DNA from: Burkholderia contaminans
GTDB taxonomy: Bacteria; Pseudomonadota; Gammaproteobacteria; Burkholderiales; Burkholderiaceae
Assembly (NCBI RefSeq): GCF_029633825.1
Contig: NZ_CP090641.1
Location: forward strand, 2,666,001-2,730,000
DNA: 64,000 bases
Direction: 5' to 3'
The translations under genes were made by a program, and so were the position numbers. The notes under the pieces were generated by a model. It ran no database searches, had not been told where the DNA came from, and saw nothing but the letters and a program-made list of their open reading frames with translations. Positions 18,514-27,388 of this stretch are shown piece by piece. Every line of letters begins with the position of its first letter. Position 1 is the first letter of the stretch.

Positions 18514-19959
18514 TCAATCGGCCGCCGCCACGGCCTGACGCGCGGACGACGCGCCGCGATGCGCATCGGGCCGCACCCGCGTCGCGAGCAGCGCGGCGGT
18601 GACGAGCAGCGCGACCGACACGGCCGTTTCGATCCGCAATCCGCTCACGACCTGCGCCGCGCCGCCGCCGCCGGCGAGCGCGCCGAACGCCGCCACACCC
18701 ATCGCGCCGCCGGCCTGCCGCGCGGTATTCAGCACGGCCGACGCGATGCCTGCCCGTTCGGGCGCGACCGATGCGAGCACGGCGGTCGTCATCGCCGGCA
18801 CCGCGAAGCCCATGCCGGTCGGAATCAGCAGGAACGGCACGAGCAGGGCGGCCAGCGGCGTCGACGCGTCGACGAAATGCAGCGACCCGTAGCCGAGCGC
18901 GGCGACGAGCGCACCCGCCAGCATCGGCGCACGCGGGCCGTGACGCGCCACGACGCGCCCGCTGGCGAGGTTCGACAGCAGGAAGCCGCCGGTCAGCGGC
19001 AGGAATGCAAGGCCCGCCTGCAGCGCCGATTCGCCGCGTGCGCGCTGCAGGTACAGCGCGAGCACGAACACGGTGCCGTAGTACGTGAGGTTCACGCAGA
19101 TCCCGAACAGCACGGCCGCGCTGAAGGTGCGATGGCGGAACAGCGAGAGCGGCAGCATCGGCGTGGCCGTGCGCGCTTCCACGGCGACGAACGCGAGCGC
19201 GGCGAGGGCGGCCAGCACGAAGCCGCCGGCGACGACCGGATGCGTGAAGCCGAGCGGCCGCCATTCGATCACGGCGCCGGTCAGTGCGGCCAGCATTGCG
19301 ATCGCGATGAACTGGCCGCGCAGGTCGAGTGCGCGGATGGAACGGGACGCTGCGGCCGGCGCCGCCGTACCACGCGCGGGGATCCATGCGAACGCCGCCG
19401 CCAGCCCGGCCGCACACAGCGGCAGGTTCACGAGGAAGATGCCGCGCCAGCCCCACGCCGCGATCAGCACGCCGCCGACCACCGGGCCTGCCGCGATCGA
19501 AATCGACCCGGCCGCCGTCCACCAGCCCACGGCGCGCGCCCGCAGGTGCGGGTCGTGCCGGCACGCGTCGTTGAGCAGTGCGAGCGAATTGGGCAGCATC
19601 GCCGCGGCGCCGACGCCCTGCAGCGCGCGCGCCGCGATCAGCATCGCGGGCGCGCTCGCGGCGCCGCACGCGAGCGACGCCAGTGCGAACAGCACGAGGC
19701 CGGAGATGTACAGGCGCCGCGCGCCGAAGCGGTCGCCGAGCGCGCCGCCCGACAGCATCAGTACCGCGAACGCAAGCGTGTACGCATCGACGACCCATTG
19801 CAGGCCGGCGACCGGCAAGTGCAGGTCGCCGGCGAGATGCGCGAGCGCGATGTTGACGATCGTCACGTCGAGCTGCGTCACGACGAAACCGGTGCTGACG
19901 GTCGCGACGACGCGGGCGAGCGCGGACGGGAAGGTTGTCGTGGGGGCGGTCGTATCCAT
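18514..19959 (-). CDS. MFS exporter, DHA2 (EmrB/QacA) type
   Basis: An inner-membrane proton-driven drug exporter, 481 residues with about 14 hydrophobic helices. The family marks are present: motif D1 (LDVTIVNIAL) in helix 1, motif A in GGALGDRFGARR, and the helix-5 motif C-like GPVVGGVLIAAWGWRGIFLVN. Start ATG 19959. It is monocistronic by spacing; the AraC gene at 20151-20924 lies upstream in the same direction with 191 bases between, and could regulate it. The substrate cannot be told from sequence. Confidence 0.9.
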   Translation of the reverse strand: MDTTAPTTTFPSALARVVATVSTGFVVTQLDVTIVNIALAHLAGDLHLPVAGLQWVVDAYTLAFAVLMLSGGALGDRFGARRLYISGLVLFALASLACGAASAPAMLIAARALQGVGAAAMLPNSLALLNDACRHDPHLRARAVGWWTAAGSISIAAGPVVGGVLIAAWGWRGIFLVNLPLCAAGLAAAFAWIPARGTAAPAAASRSIRALDLRGQFIAIAMLAALTGAVIEWRPLGFTHPVVAGGFVLAALAALAFVAVEARTATPMLPLSLFRHRTFSAAVLFGICVNLTYYGTVFVLALYLQRARGESALQAGLAFLPLTGGFLLSNLASGRVVARHGPRAPMLAGALVAALGYGSLHFVDASTPLAALLVPFLLIPTGMGFAVPAMTTAVLASVAPERAGIASAVLNTARQAGGAMGVAAFGALAGGGGAAQVVSGLRIETAVSVALLVTAALLATRVRPDAHRGASSARQAVAAAD

Positions 19960-20150
19960 GCGTCAATCGTAGGACGCGACCGGCACGCGATGTTTCAGCG
20001 GGACGTGAAGCGTCGAAACGCAGGATGCGAAGCAGGGGGCGCGAAGCGGGAACGGAACAGGCTGCGGCCGGGCCGGCGCGACCGCGATTTATCGAAGAAT
20101 CGTGCCACTACGTGCAGGTGTGCGCGCTCGGCGCGGGCCGGCGGCTGCGT

Positions 20151-20924
20151 TCAATGCCGCTCGCCGCGCCAGCGTCCCGGCGCCACGCCGAAGCGTTTCG
20201 TGAACGCATGGGTGAACGTGCTTTGATCCGCGAAGCCGACCATCCCGGCGATATCGACGAGCGGATACCGGCCGTCCGCGAGCAGGATCACGGCGGCGTC
20301 GAGCCTCAACCGCTGCAGGTAGCGATGCGGCGTTTCACCGAACGCGTCGACGAACAGTTGATGAAAGCGGCGCATCCCGTAGCCGCAGTGCGCGGCGAGA
20401 TCGGCGATGCGCAGCGGCTCGTCGAGCCGTGCGCGCAGCCAGCGGTCGATGCCCGCGAAATCGAGGCCCGAGGCGGGCGCGGCGATGGCGCGTTCGTCGA
20501 GCAGCGCGCCGCACAGCCGCGCGGCGGCCTGCCACTGGAAACGGTGCGCGGCCGCTTGCCGCGCGTCGTCGGCGGGGGCTTCGAGTTGCGCGGCGGCGGC
20601 CGCGATCTGCGCGACCAGCGACGTCAGTGCCGGATCGATCGCCACGGCGCGCGCACTGTCGAACAGCCGCTGCGGCACCGCGAGCGAGGCGAGGGGAAGA
20701 TTGAGCACGAGCTGGCGGTTCTCGCCCAGGCCCGCGTAATCGTGGCGCGCGCCGGCCGGAACCAGCCACGCGCCGTGCCGGTCGAGCCGCTGGCTGACGC
20801 CGTCCACCGCCATCACCATCGCACCGTCGATGCCGAGCACGATCTGATGGAAGTCGTGCACGTCCGACGCTTCGAGCGTGTCGTAGCGTTGCAGTGCGAT
20901 GGTGGGGGACGAAAGGTGTGCCAT
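20151..20924 (-). CDS. AraC-family transcriptional regulator
   Basis: A 257-residue regulator with an N-terminal cupin-like sensing domain (GAWLVPAGARHDYAG, the metal/ligand barrel) and a C-terminal double helix-turn-helix. The two HTH segments are around LRIADLAAHCGYGMRRFHQL and LVDIAGMVGFADQSTFTHAF, ending in the usual FGVAPGRWR. Start ATG 20924 is taken because the sequence upstream lacks coding character, although no clear ribosome site is visible. It may control the neighbouring MFS exporter. Confidence 0.85.
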   Translation of the reverse strand: MAHLSSPTIALQRYDTLEASDVHDFHQIVLGIDGAMVMAVDGVSQRLDRHGAWLVPAGARHDYAGLGENRQLVLNLPLASLAVPQRLFDSARAVAIDPALTSLVAQIAAAAAQLEAPADDARQAAAHRFQWQAAARLCGALLDERAIAAPASGLDFAGIDRWLRARLDEPLRIADLAAHCGYGMRRFHQLFVDAFGETPHRYLQRLRLDAAVILLADGRYPLVDIAGMVGFADQSTFTHAFTKRFGVAPGRWRGERH

Positions 20925-20959
20925 GAGGCAGGGTGTCAGGCGGCGGCTCGCGTGCTGTG

Positions 20960-21301
20960 TCAGATGTCGAGCAGTTCGACTTCGAACACGAGCGTGGCAT
21001 TCGGCGGAATCACGCCGCCTGCGCCGCGCGGGCCGTAGCCGAGTTGCGGCGGGATCGTCAGGCGACGCACGCCGCCGACTTTCATGCCCTGCACGCCTTC
21101 GTCCCAACCCTTGATGACCATGCCGCCACCGAGCACGAACGCGAACGGGTCGTTGCGATCCTTGCTCGAGTCGAATTTCTGACCGTCGGTCAGCCAGCCC
21201 GTGTAGTGGACGCTGACGGTCTGGCCGGCTTGCGCTACGTCGCCGGTGCCTTCGGTCAGGTCTTCGTATTTGAGGCCCGATTCGGTCGTGATGACAGACA
21301 T
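20960..21301 (-). CDS. fkbP: FKBP-type peptidyl-prolyl cis-trans isomerase
   Basis: A small cytoplasmic prolyl isomerase and chaperone of 113 residues, one FKBP domain with no signal peptide. The active-site residues of the family are visible: VHYTGWL, the FDSS strand, [15 protein letters not shown], and [29 protein letters not shown]. Start ATG 21301 has AGGAGAAG just upstream. It matches the short cytoplasmic FKBP common in Burkholderia and Neisseria rather than the longer Mip type. Confidence 0.93.
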   Translation of the reverse strand: MSVITTESGLKYEDLTEGTGDVAQAGQTVSVHYTGWLTDGQKFDSSKDRNDPFAFVLGGGMVIKGWDEGVQGMKVGGVRRLTIPPQLGYGPRGAGGVIPPNATLVFEVELLDI

Positions 21302-21876
21302 GACTTCTCCTGAAAAAGGATGGGTAAAACCGCTATTGTAGGCGAGCGCGCAGCGGGCCGCCGCGCGTGGCTGTCGGCTGCTTGCACGCGTGTCGCGGGC
21401 GGCGGCGCGCCGCCGTGGCCGCGATGGTCCGAAACGCAAATGGAACGCGCGTTTGAATTTTTCGCACGCCCCGCGACCGCGGTTGCACCGCGCGAGTGCG
21501 ACGCGTGTATGAATCGGTGTTACCGGGGCGCTCGGCCGCTTGCCGCGCGGCTTCGTCCGAGTCCGCGAAACGCCCGCCACGCGGGGCTTTCGGACCATCG
21601 ACATTACACGGCACGAAGCGGCGCATGTCGCTCGCGGGCCCCCGCGCGCGTTCGAATCGCGCCCCGCCCGGACGCTGTTCGAGCGCCGCTTTTTCCGCCT
21701 TTCCGACCGTGCCCTGTTTGGAAGCGCGCATCTACCGCGCGGCTTGCGCGCGCTGCTGCGGGCGGCCTATCTTTACAGCTGTCGATGTCAAGATTTTGGC
21801 GGTGCATGACGTGCCGCCCGGGCCTGCGCCGGCTGCGTCGGACGACGCGCCGGGCCGCTCCGGAACCAGGAGAACG
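21302..21876. other. intergenic region, divergent fkbP / metal-dependent hydrolase
   Basis: A 575-bp stretch with open frames in several phases but none with a ribosome site or protein-like composition. It should hold the promoters of both flanking genes. I see no convincing repeat or RNA gene. Confidence 0.5.
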
Positions 21877-22800
21877 ATGAACATGAAGTCAGCCGCTTCC
21901 GCCACCGCAGCCGGGATCATGCCGGTGCGTCGCGACCTGCGCTTCGACCTGCCGGTCGAACGCGCGAAGGACTGGCATGGCCTCGGGTCGCACGTGACCC
22001 ATTTCTTCAACGCGCTGTCGCTGCTGTTTCCGGCCGGCGAGCGTTTCTTCATGGATTCCGTGCGCAACTATCGTGACCGGATCGACGATCCCGTGCTGAA
22101 GCAGCAGGTGCTCGGTTTCATCGGCCAGGAGGCGATGCACACGCGCGAGCACGTCGAGTACAACGAGTTGATGCAGGCGAACCGCCTGCCCGCGCGCAAG
22201 CTCGACAAGCGCGTCTGGACGGTGCTCGGCTACATGAAGCGCAAGCTGCCGCATTCGGTGCAACTTGCGCATACGGTCGCGGCGGAGCACTACACGGCGA
22301 TGCTCGCCGACTGGCTGCTGCGCGACCGGACGCGTCTCGAAGGTTCGGTCGACGGCTACCGCCAGATGTGGATCTGGCACGCGCTCGAGGAAACCGAGCA
22401 CAAGGCCGTGTCGTTTGACGTATGGAATGCCGCGATGGAGCCGGGGCTGCGCCGTTACCTGATCCGCATCGGCGTGTATCTGCTGACGACGCTGACGTTC
22501 TGGCCAACCGTGTTCCTGATGCATGCGACGCTGCTGTGGCGCGATCGTGGCGCCGGCCATCACGTGCGCGGCATGCTGCGGATGATCGCGTTCCTGTACG
22601 GGCCGCGTCGCGGGCTGTTCCCGCGCATCGCCGGCGAATGGCTGAGCTTCTTCCGGCCGGGCTTCCATCCGTGGGATCACGACAATCATCACCATCTCGC
22701 GCGGGTCGACGAGCTTGCCGCCACCTACGGCGAACACGGCGGCACGCCGGCCGGCCGTGGCCGCGCGAACGCGCCGGCGCCGCTCGCATCGGGCCGCTGA
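21877..22800 (+). CDS. predicted metal-dependent hydrolase (PF10118 type)
   Basis: A 307-residue protein of the predicted metal-dependent hydrolase family, whose substrate is not established. Likely metal ligands are the repeated Glu/His clusters: GQEAMHTREHVEYN (about residues 84-97), HTVAAEHYTAM, WHALEETEHKAVSFD, and the C-terminal HPWDHDNHHHL. This spacing resembles ferritin-like di-iron helices. One or two hydrophobic stretches (YLLTTLTFWPTVFLM) near residue 210 may touch the membrane. CCAGGAGA upstream of ATG 21877 fixes the start. The stop codon lies inside the first copy of a 12-bp tandem repeat. Confidence 0.85.
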   Translation: MNMKSAASATAAGIMPVRRDLRFDLPVERAKDWHGLGSHVTHFFNALSLLFPAGERFFMDSVRNYRDRIDDPVLKQQVLGFIGQEAMHTREHVEYNELMQANRLPARKLDKRVWTVLGYMKRKLPHSVQLAHTVAAEHYTAMLADWLLRDRTRLEGSVDGYRQMWIWHALEETEHKAVSFDVWNAAMEPGLRRYLIRIGVYLLTTLTFWPTVFLMHATLLWRDRGAGHHVRGMLRMIAFLYGPRRGLFPRIAGEWLSFFRPGFHPWDHDNHHHLARVDELAATYGEHGGTPAGRGRANAPAPLASGR

Positions 22801-22915
22801 GACCGCCGCTGAGACCACCGCTGAGACCACCGCTGAGACCACCGCTGAGACCGCCGCTGAGACCGCCGCTGAGACCGCCGCCGGGACCGCAGCCGGGACC
22901 GCCGCCGGGACCGCC
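22796..22915 (+). repeat. 12-bp tandem repeat, ten copies
   Basis: Ten head-to-tail units: seven of GCTGAGACC(G/A)CC and then three of GCCGGGACCGC(C/A), with no indels. The first unit contains the TGA stop of the preceding hydrolase gene, and in that frame each of the first seven units carries TGA. Unit length is a multiple of three, so copy-number change would not move frames. Confidence 0.95.
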
Positions 22916-23358
22916 GCTGTACCGGCATGCGCGGCATCGGGCCGCGCATGTTGCGTTCGTGCATCAGCCGCCTTCCTCTGACGATTGACCTAAATCAATT
23001 CGAACCGGCGGCACAGCTGCCCTGCGGGCCCGTCGACCGGTTGTGCACGCACGCGCCGGCGAGCCGATCCCGCGTGCGCGGCATCGCCCGGGAGCGCCAT
23101 GCGCCAGCACCGGCGCGGCTTTGCGCGCCGCGCAGCCCCCCGTTCAGGGGGGGCGCCGCGCACGCCACCGGGATAACACCCATCTAGCCGCGGGCCGGCC
23201 GCATCGATATACCGTTCATGACAATGTCCACCTCACGCGCGATTCCTGCACGGGGGGATTTTATTCGGACGGAAATGCGGCCAATATGTCGGTTCGACCA
23301 AGGTCCGTCGCGTGTGACGGCGAGCCGGCGCGATACCAACGCCAAGCGGGGAACAACG
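22801..23358. other. intergenic region upstream of the VpsR-like activator
   Basis: A 558-bp stretch holding the tandem repeat, an FNR-like box at 22985-22998, and a GC-rich fold around 23132-23157 (GCCCCCC, loop GTTCA, GGGGGGGC) without a T-run. An in-frame upstream start at 23218 exists for the next gene but gives a non-conserved extension. Confidence 0.5.
22985..22998. promoter_or_regulatory. FNR/ANR-like box
   Basis: TTGACCTAAATCAA differs from the FNR consensus TTGAT-N4-ATCAA at one position. It lies about 360 bp before the VpsR-like activator. Regulation by low oxygen is an inference from this one site. Confidence 0.45.
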
Positions 23359-24840
23359 ATGGTTGCTAGGTCACCTGACGCAAACGGGCATGCGGTGCCC
23401 GAGATGTCGCATGTGTCCGTCACCGCGCCCGAGGACGGACGCAAGCTGTTCGTGATCATGCGCTCGCCCGATGAGCCGTTGCTTGCGCAACTGCGCGGGC
23501 TCGGCTGGGAAATCACCGTCGCAAAGACGGCCGGCGCCGCGCAGAACATGACCTCCGGCGTGAGCGTCGCCGCCGGTCTGGTCGATTTCAGCGGGTTCAC
23601 GTCGCGCGACTATCCCGCGCTGAAGGCGTGCCTGAGCCAGCCGTCGATCGGCTGGATTTCCATCGCGCAGGCCGGTGTCACGATCAGCCCCGCGGTGCGT
23701 GAACTGATCCGCAGCTATTGCTTCGATTACGTGACCCTCCCGTTGCCCTACGAATGGATTTCGCACGTGCTCGGCCATGCGCGCGGGATGGCCGCGCTCG
23801 ATCGCGTCGATGGCGCGGCCTATGCGGCGTCGATCGGCGAACACGGGATGATCGGCAACTGCGAGGCGATGCAGCAGTTGTTCAGCACGATCCGCAAGGT
23901 CGCGAAGACCGACGCGAGCGTGTTCATCTCGGGCGAGTCGGGCACCGGCAAGGAGCTGACGGCGCTCGCGATTCACGAGCGTTCCGGCCGAGGCAAGGGG
24001 CCGTTCGTCGCGATCAATTGCGGCGCGATTCCGCATCATCTGCTGCAATCGGAACTGTTCGGCTACGAGCGCGGCGCGTTCACCGGCGCGAACCAGCGGC
24101 GCGCGGGCCGGATCGAATCGGCGAACGGCGGCACGCTGTTTCTCGACGAAATCGGTGACATGCCGGTCGAAAGCCAGGCGAGCCTGCTGCGCTTCCTGCA
24201 GGAAGGGAAGATCGAGCGGCTCGGCGGGCAGGAATCGATTCCGGTCGACGTACGGATCATCTCGGCCACCCACGTCGATCTCGACGGTGCGGTCGAGGCC
24301 GGGCGCTTCCGCGCGGACCTGTATCACCGCCTGTGCGTGCTGCGTATCCACGAGCCGCCGCTGCGCGCGCGCGGCAAGGATATCGACATCCTCGCGCACT
24401 ACGTGCTGCAGAAATTCAAGTCCGACAGCGGCCGCAAGATCAGCGGCTTCACGTCGGCCGCGCTCGATGCGATGCGCCGCTACGAATGGCCGGGCAACGT
24501 GCGCGAGCTGATCAACCGCGTGCGGCGTGCGATCGTGATGGCCGAGAGCCGGCTGCTGACGCCGCACGATCTCGGGCTCGAGGCGCCGGGCGAAACCGAA
24601 CCCGTGACCCTCGAACAGGCGCGTGCGCTCGCCGAGCGCACCGCGATCGAGAATGCGCTGCTGCGCAACGATCACCGCATCAACAAGGCCGCGGCTGAAC
24701 TCGGTATTTCACGCGTGACGCTCTACCGGATGATGATCGAGCACGGGTTGAACGATCACGACAACAACGGCGGGAACGGCGACAACGGCGGGCACGACGG
24801 CGCGCCGTCCGGCGACGCGGGGCATCAGCGGGTCGGCTGA
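23359..24840 (+). CDS. VpsR-like sigma-54-dependent activator (enhancer-binding protein)
   Basis: A transcription activator of 493 residues acting with RNA polymerase sigma-54. Residues 30-150 form a receiver-like domain with Asp76 (GLVDFS) but not the full set of receiver acids. The AAA+ domain follows: Walker A GESGTGKE with Lys198, the sigma-54 contact GAFTGA at 239-244, and Walker B with Asp263-Glu264. A Fis-type HTH (INKAAAELGISRVTLYRMM) is near residue 450, then a Gly/Asn/Asp-rich tail. Start ATG 23359 has GCGGGGAA upstream. VpsR of Vibrio cholerae, with this layout, binds c-di-GMP and drives exopolysaccharide genes. A similar role over bce genes 8 kb away is inference. Confidence 0.88.
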   Translation: MVARSPDANGHAVPEMSHVSVTAPEDGRKLFVIMRSPDEPLLAQLRGLGWEITVAKTAGAAQNMTSGVSVAAGLVDFSGFTSRDYPALKACLSQPSIGWISIAQAGVTISPAVRELIRSYCFDYVTLPLPYEWISHVLGHARGMAALDRVDGAAYAASIGEHGMIGNCEAMQQLFSTIRKVAKTDASVFISGESGTGKELTALAIHERSGRGKGPFVAINCGAIPHHLLQSELFGYERGAFTGANQRRAGRIESANGGTLFLDEIGDMPVESQASLLRFLQEGKIERLGGQESIPVDVRIISATHVDLDGAVEAGRFRADLYHRLCVLRIHEPPLRARGKDIDILAHYVLQKFKSDSGRKISGFTSAALDAMRRYEWPGNVRELINRVRRAIVMAESRLLTPHDLGLEAPGETEPVTLEQARALAERTAIENALLRNDHRINKAAAELGISRVTLYRMMIEHGLNDHDNNGGNGDNGGHDGAPSGDAGHQRVG

Positions 24841-24868
24841 GCGGCGCACGCGTGACGCGTGAGCCGGT

Positions 24869-25204
24869 TCAGCGACAGGTCCGGAGCCGGTGCAGCACGA
24901 ACGTGACCGGCGGCACGCACAGCACGACCGCGACGATGCTCCACGCGCGGGCGAGGCCAAGCGTCTCGGTGCCGTGCGCCAGCAGCATCGTCATGCCGAG
25001 GCCGGCCATCGCGACGGCGAGAAAGCGCACGAAGTTGCCCCACGTCACCGGCGACGAAAAACTCCACAGCGTGTTGGCGAGATACGAGAACGCGGTCGAG
25101 CACGCGAACGCGACCGAGTTCGCGCTCACCGGCGTCGCGTCGAACAGCGCGAACATCGCGGCCGCGATCAGCGCATGCAGCGCGGTCGAACCGACGCCCG
25201 ACAC
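24869..25204 (-). CDS. GtrA-like four-helix membrane protein
   Basis: A small inner-membrane protein of the GtrA family, thought to help flip lipid-linked sugars, often beside glycosyltransferases. From GTG 25204 it has 111 residues with four hydrophobic helices, including the typical SGVGSTALHALIAAAMF and NTLWSFSS. Family-like sequence continues upstream in frame (ERARLIRFGV) to a TGA at 25253-25255. Beyond that stop the same frame starts at ATG 25315 (MTHRTTPLHTPPR). The real N-terminus is therefore uncertain, and the gene may have been cut by a nonsense change. It is convergent with the VpsR-like gene. Confidence 0.7.
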   Translation of the reverse strand: MSGVGSTALHALIAAAMFALFDATPVSANSVAFACSTAFSYLANTLWSFSSPVTWGNFVRFLAVAMAGLGMTMLLAHGTETLGLARAWSIVAVVLCVPPVTFVLHRLRTCR

Positions 25205-26371
25205 CCCGAAGCGAATCAGCCTGGCTCGTTCGGCGGTATAGAGGGGGGCGGATCAACGGGTGCGGTCGTTCGGGTGACGGGGCGGCGTGTGGAGCGGTGT
25301 CGTGCGGTGCGTCATGCGCCGGTGAAGGGCGCCGACGCAAACATGGCGCGCACCGGTTTCGCAGTATAGCGATGCTGCCGGCCGACGGATGCGCGGACAA
25401 CCTGCGGCTCCCGTGCCGCCTGCGCCATGTAACGCGCATGAAACATTTCGCTTCGGCCGCCCCGCAAATTTGCGCGGCAAATCGACGGGAACGGCCGGTT
25501 CCCCGTCGGTAAGAATGTCGCGCTGCATTGTTCAGCCTTATTCGGCAAGGCAGGGCCGCGACGCGGCCAGCGCATGCCGCGCGCCGCGTGTTTCAGTTTC
25601 GTAACTTCCCGCCATCGGCACCCGTTCCGGCCACCACGCTGCCCGGTCAACCCCTTGTCCGGACGGGCTCGCGCGACGCTGGCCCGCTCCTTGCGACAGT
25701 GGGCTTGCGAAAGTCGACGATGCACGGTCCGTCCGGTTCGGCAGCGAACCCTGTCAGTACCGGCCAGGACACGGTCCGCGGGGATGCGGCGGCGGAGCGC
25801 GGCACGACAGCTGCGTTCCGGCGAGCACGGAGTGTCGTCGCCTGATCGTCGGGGCGCCGGTCTCGTCCGGTTGCCGGAACAACCATCAGATTGAAACGGG
25901 GAAGAAAAATGATCGATCGCCACACGCCGCGGCCGGCAGGCCGCGATCGCAGTGATTCGGAGCATCGCCGGTCGAACGTCGTTCTTGCTGCCGGCCGGCA
26001 TGCATCGACAGGCCATCTCTCCGCGCCCGGTGCGAGGCGGATCCGGCTGATTGCCGGTCATCCACGCCGGGTCGGCACTTTCCTGCACGCGAACCCGATT
26101 CGCAAGGGCATGTGCACACGGGCGCCGGTACCTCGACGCCCGGTCTTCGCGTACTGACCGAAGCCGCACGATATCCGTTCACGCGGCGCATCGTTCCCGT
26201 GAACGATCAATCTGCAATCCGAATGAAGTGCGAAGCGTCGTGCCACGTGTGCGACGGATGAAGCATACGATGCGACGGCAAGCGGCGTGACGCCGGTGCC
26301 GTCCGGTGGTGAGGGGAGGGGCGGTCGGACGCGCGCGACGGGAGTGGCGCCCGTACGCGCGCGACGCCGTT
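25205..26371. other. long region without a confident gene
   Basis: About 1.17 kb between the GtrA-like and amino-acid-binding genes. Several overlapping frames are open, but they are arginine-rich and lack the strong third-position G/C bias of real genes here. The best candidate is ATG 25909-26157 (+), 82 residues, with GGGGAAG before it; its third-position G/C is only about 70 percent and the product matches nothing I know. The upstream part of the GtrA frame occupies 25256-25315. No RNA gene is evident. Confidence 0.45.
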
Positions 26372-27154
26372 TCAGCCGCCGTAGATGTCGAAGTCGAAGT
26401 ACTTCGACGCGAGCCGCTTGTAGGTGCCGTCCTTGACCATATCGAGGATGGCGCTGTCGATCTTCGCCTTCAGGTCGGTGTCCTCCTTGCGCAGCCCGAT
26501 GCCGGCGCCGATGCCGAGCACCTTCTCGTCGACGAGCTCGGGGCCGACGAACGTGTAGTTCGCGCCGCGCGGCGATTTCAGGAACCCGATGGCTGCCTGC
26601 ACTTCATCCTGCAGTGCCGCGTCGAGGCGGCCCGAGGTCAGGTCCGCGTACACGCCGTCCTGGTTCTGGTACGACACGACGTTCGCGCCTTGCTTGCCCC
26701 AGTACGCCTTTGCATACGTTTCCTGCGTCGTGCCCTGTTCGACGCCGATCGATTTGCCCTTCAGCGATTCGGCCGTCGGCAGCAGCGGCGAGCCCTTCTT
26801 CACGACGAGCCGCGTCGGCTGGTTGTAGATCTTCGTCGTGAAGCCGATCTGCTGCGCGCGTTGCGGCGTGATCGACATCGACGACAGCACCGCGTCGAAC
26901 TTCTTCGCCTTCAGCGCCGGAATCATCCCGTCGAAATCGTTCTCGAGCCACACGCACTTCGCCTTCAGGCGCGCGCAGATCTCGTTGCCGAGGTCGATGT
27001 CGAAGCCGACGAGCTTGCCATCGGGCGCTTTCGACTCGAACGGTGCGTAGCTGGCATCGGTGCCGAAGCGGATCGTGGTCCAGTCCTTCGCGGCGGCGGG
27101 GCCTGCGGATACTGCGAGCAGGGCGATCGAAACAGCGGCAATCAGTCTCTTCAT
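26372..27154 (-). CDS. periplasmic polar amino-acid-binding protein of an ABC transporter
   Basis: A solute receptor of the HisJ/ArgT family (SBP_bac_3), 260 residues. It has a Sec signal peptide (MKRLIAAVSIALLAVSAGPAAA), then IRFGTDASYAPFESKAPDG and GFDIDLGNEICARL, the classic ligand-site block for basic amino acids. Also present are FDAVLSSMSITPQRAQQI and GIGLRKEDTDLKAKID. AAGGAA precedes ATG 27154. No permease or ATPase gene is adjacent, so it must work with components elsewhere. Lysine/arginine/ornithine or histidine are the likely ligands by similarity. Confidence 0.9.
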   Translation of the reverse strand: MKRLIAAVSIALLAVSAGPAAAKDWTTIRFGTDASYAPFESKAPDGKLVGFDIDLGNEICARLKAKCVWLENDFDGMIPALKAKKFDAVLSSMSITPQRAQQIGFTTKIYNQPTRLVVKKGSPLLPTAESLKGKSIGVEQGTTQETYAKAYWGKQGANVVSYQNQDGVYADLTSGRLDAALQDEVQAAIGFLKSPRGANYTFVGPELVDEKVLGIGAGIGLRKEDTDLKAKIDSAILDMVKDGTYKRLASKYFDFDIYGG

Positions 27155-27266
27155 GGTGCGTTCCTTGGCGGGGTGCTTCCGGGTTCTGTGCGACACGGTT
27201 TCACGGACACAAACCGCGTCTGCGCGCGGTGTCCGCACGGCCATTAACGCAGAAAATAAAATCAGA

Positions 27267-27297
27267 GTCCAGAATGGACAAAAAATATCGTTTTGTC
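27267..27297. promoter_or_regulatory. overlapping inverted repeats upstream of the RES/Xre pair
   Basis: Two perfect palindromic elements overlap: GTCCA-GAA-TGGAC at 27267-27279 and GACAAAA-N7-TTTTGTC at 27277-27297. They lie in an AT-rich 234-bp gap between divergent genes and could bind the antitoxin or another regulator. Confidence 0.45.
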
Positions 27298-27349
27298 GGA
27301 TGAGCGAGTCGGCCGGCGGGTCTCGACCCTTGCAAAAATACGAAAATGG

Positions 27350-27383
27350 ACTAATCTTGTTAGTAAATTCGTTTCGAGACTAA
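27350..27383. promoter_or_regulatory. candidate antitoxin operator
   Basis: ACTAA-N5-TTAGT (27350-27364) is a perfect inverted repeat, and a third ACTAA follows at 27379-27383, six bases before the antitoxin ATG. Antitoxins of this type usually repress their own promoter, so the position fits. Confidence 0.45.
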
Positions 27384-27388
27384 CGATC

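Noticed and set aside
18559..20226. A 555-codon frame opposite the DHA2 exporter
   Set aside because: Low-complexity Arg/Gly/His protein with no domain; the exporter on the other strand has clear MFS motifs.
22796..22915. CRISPR array
   Set aside because: Units are contiguous 12-mers without spacers and no cas gene is near.
22715..22981. Repeat-encoded protein reading AETTAETT through the 12-bp tandem repeat
   Set aside because: It lacks a ribosome site, overlaps the end of the hydrolase gene, and its composition comes only from the repeat.
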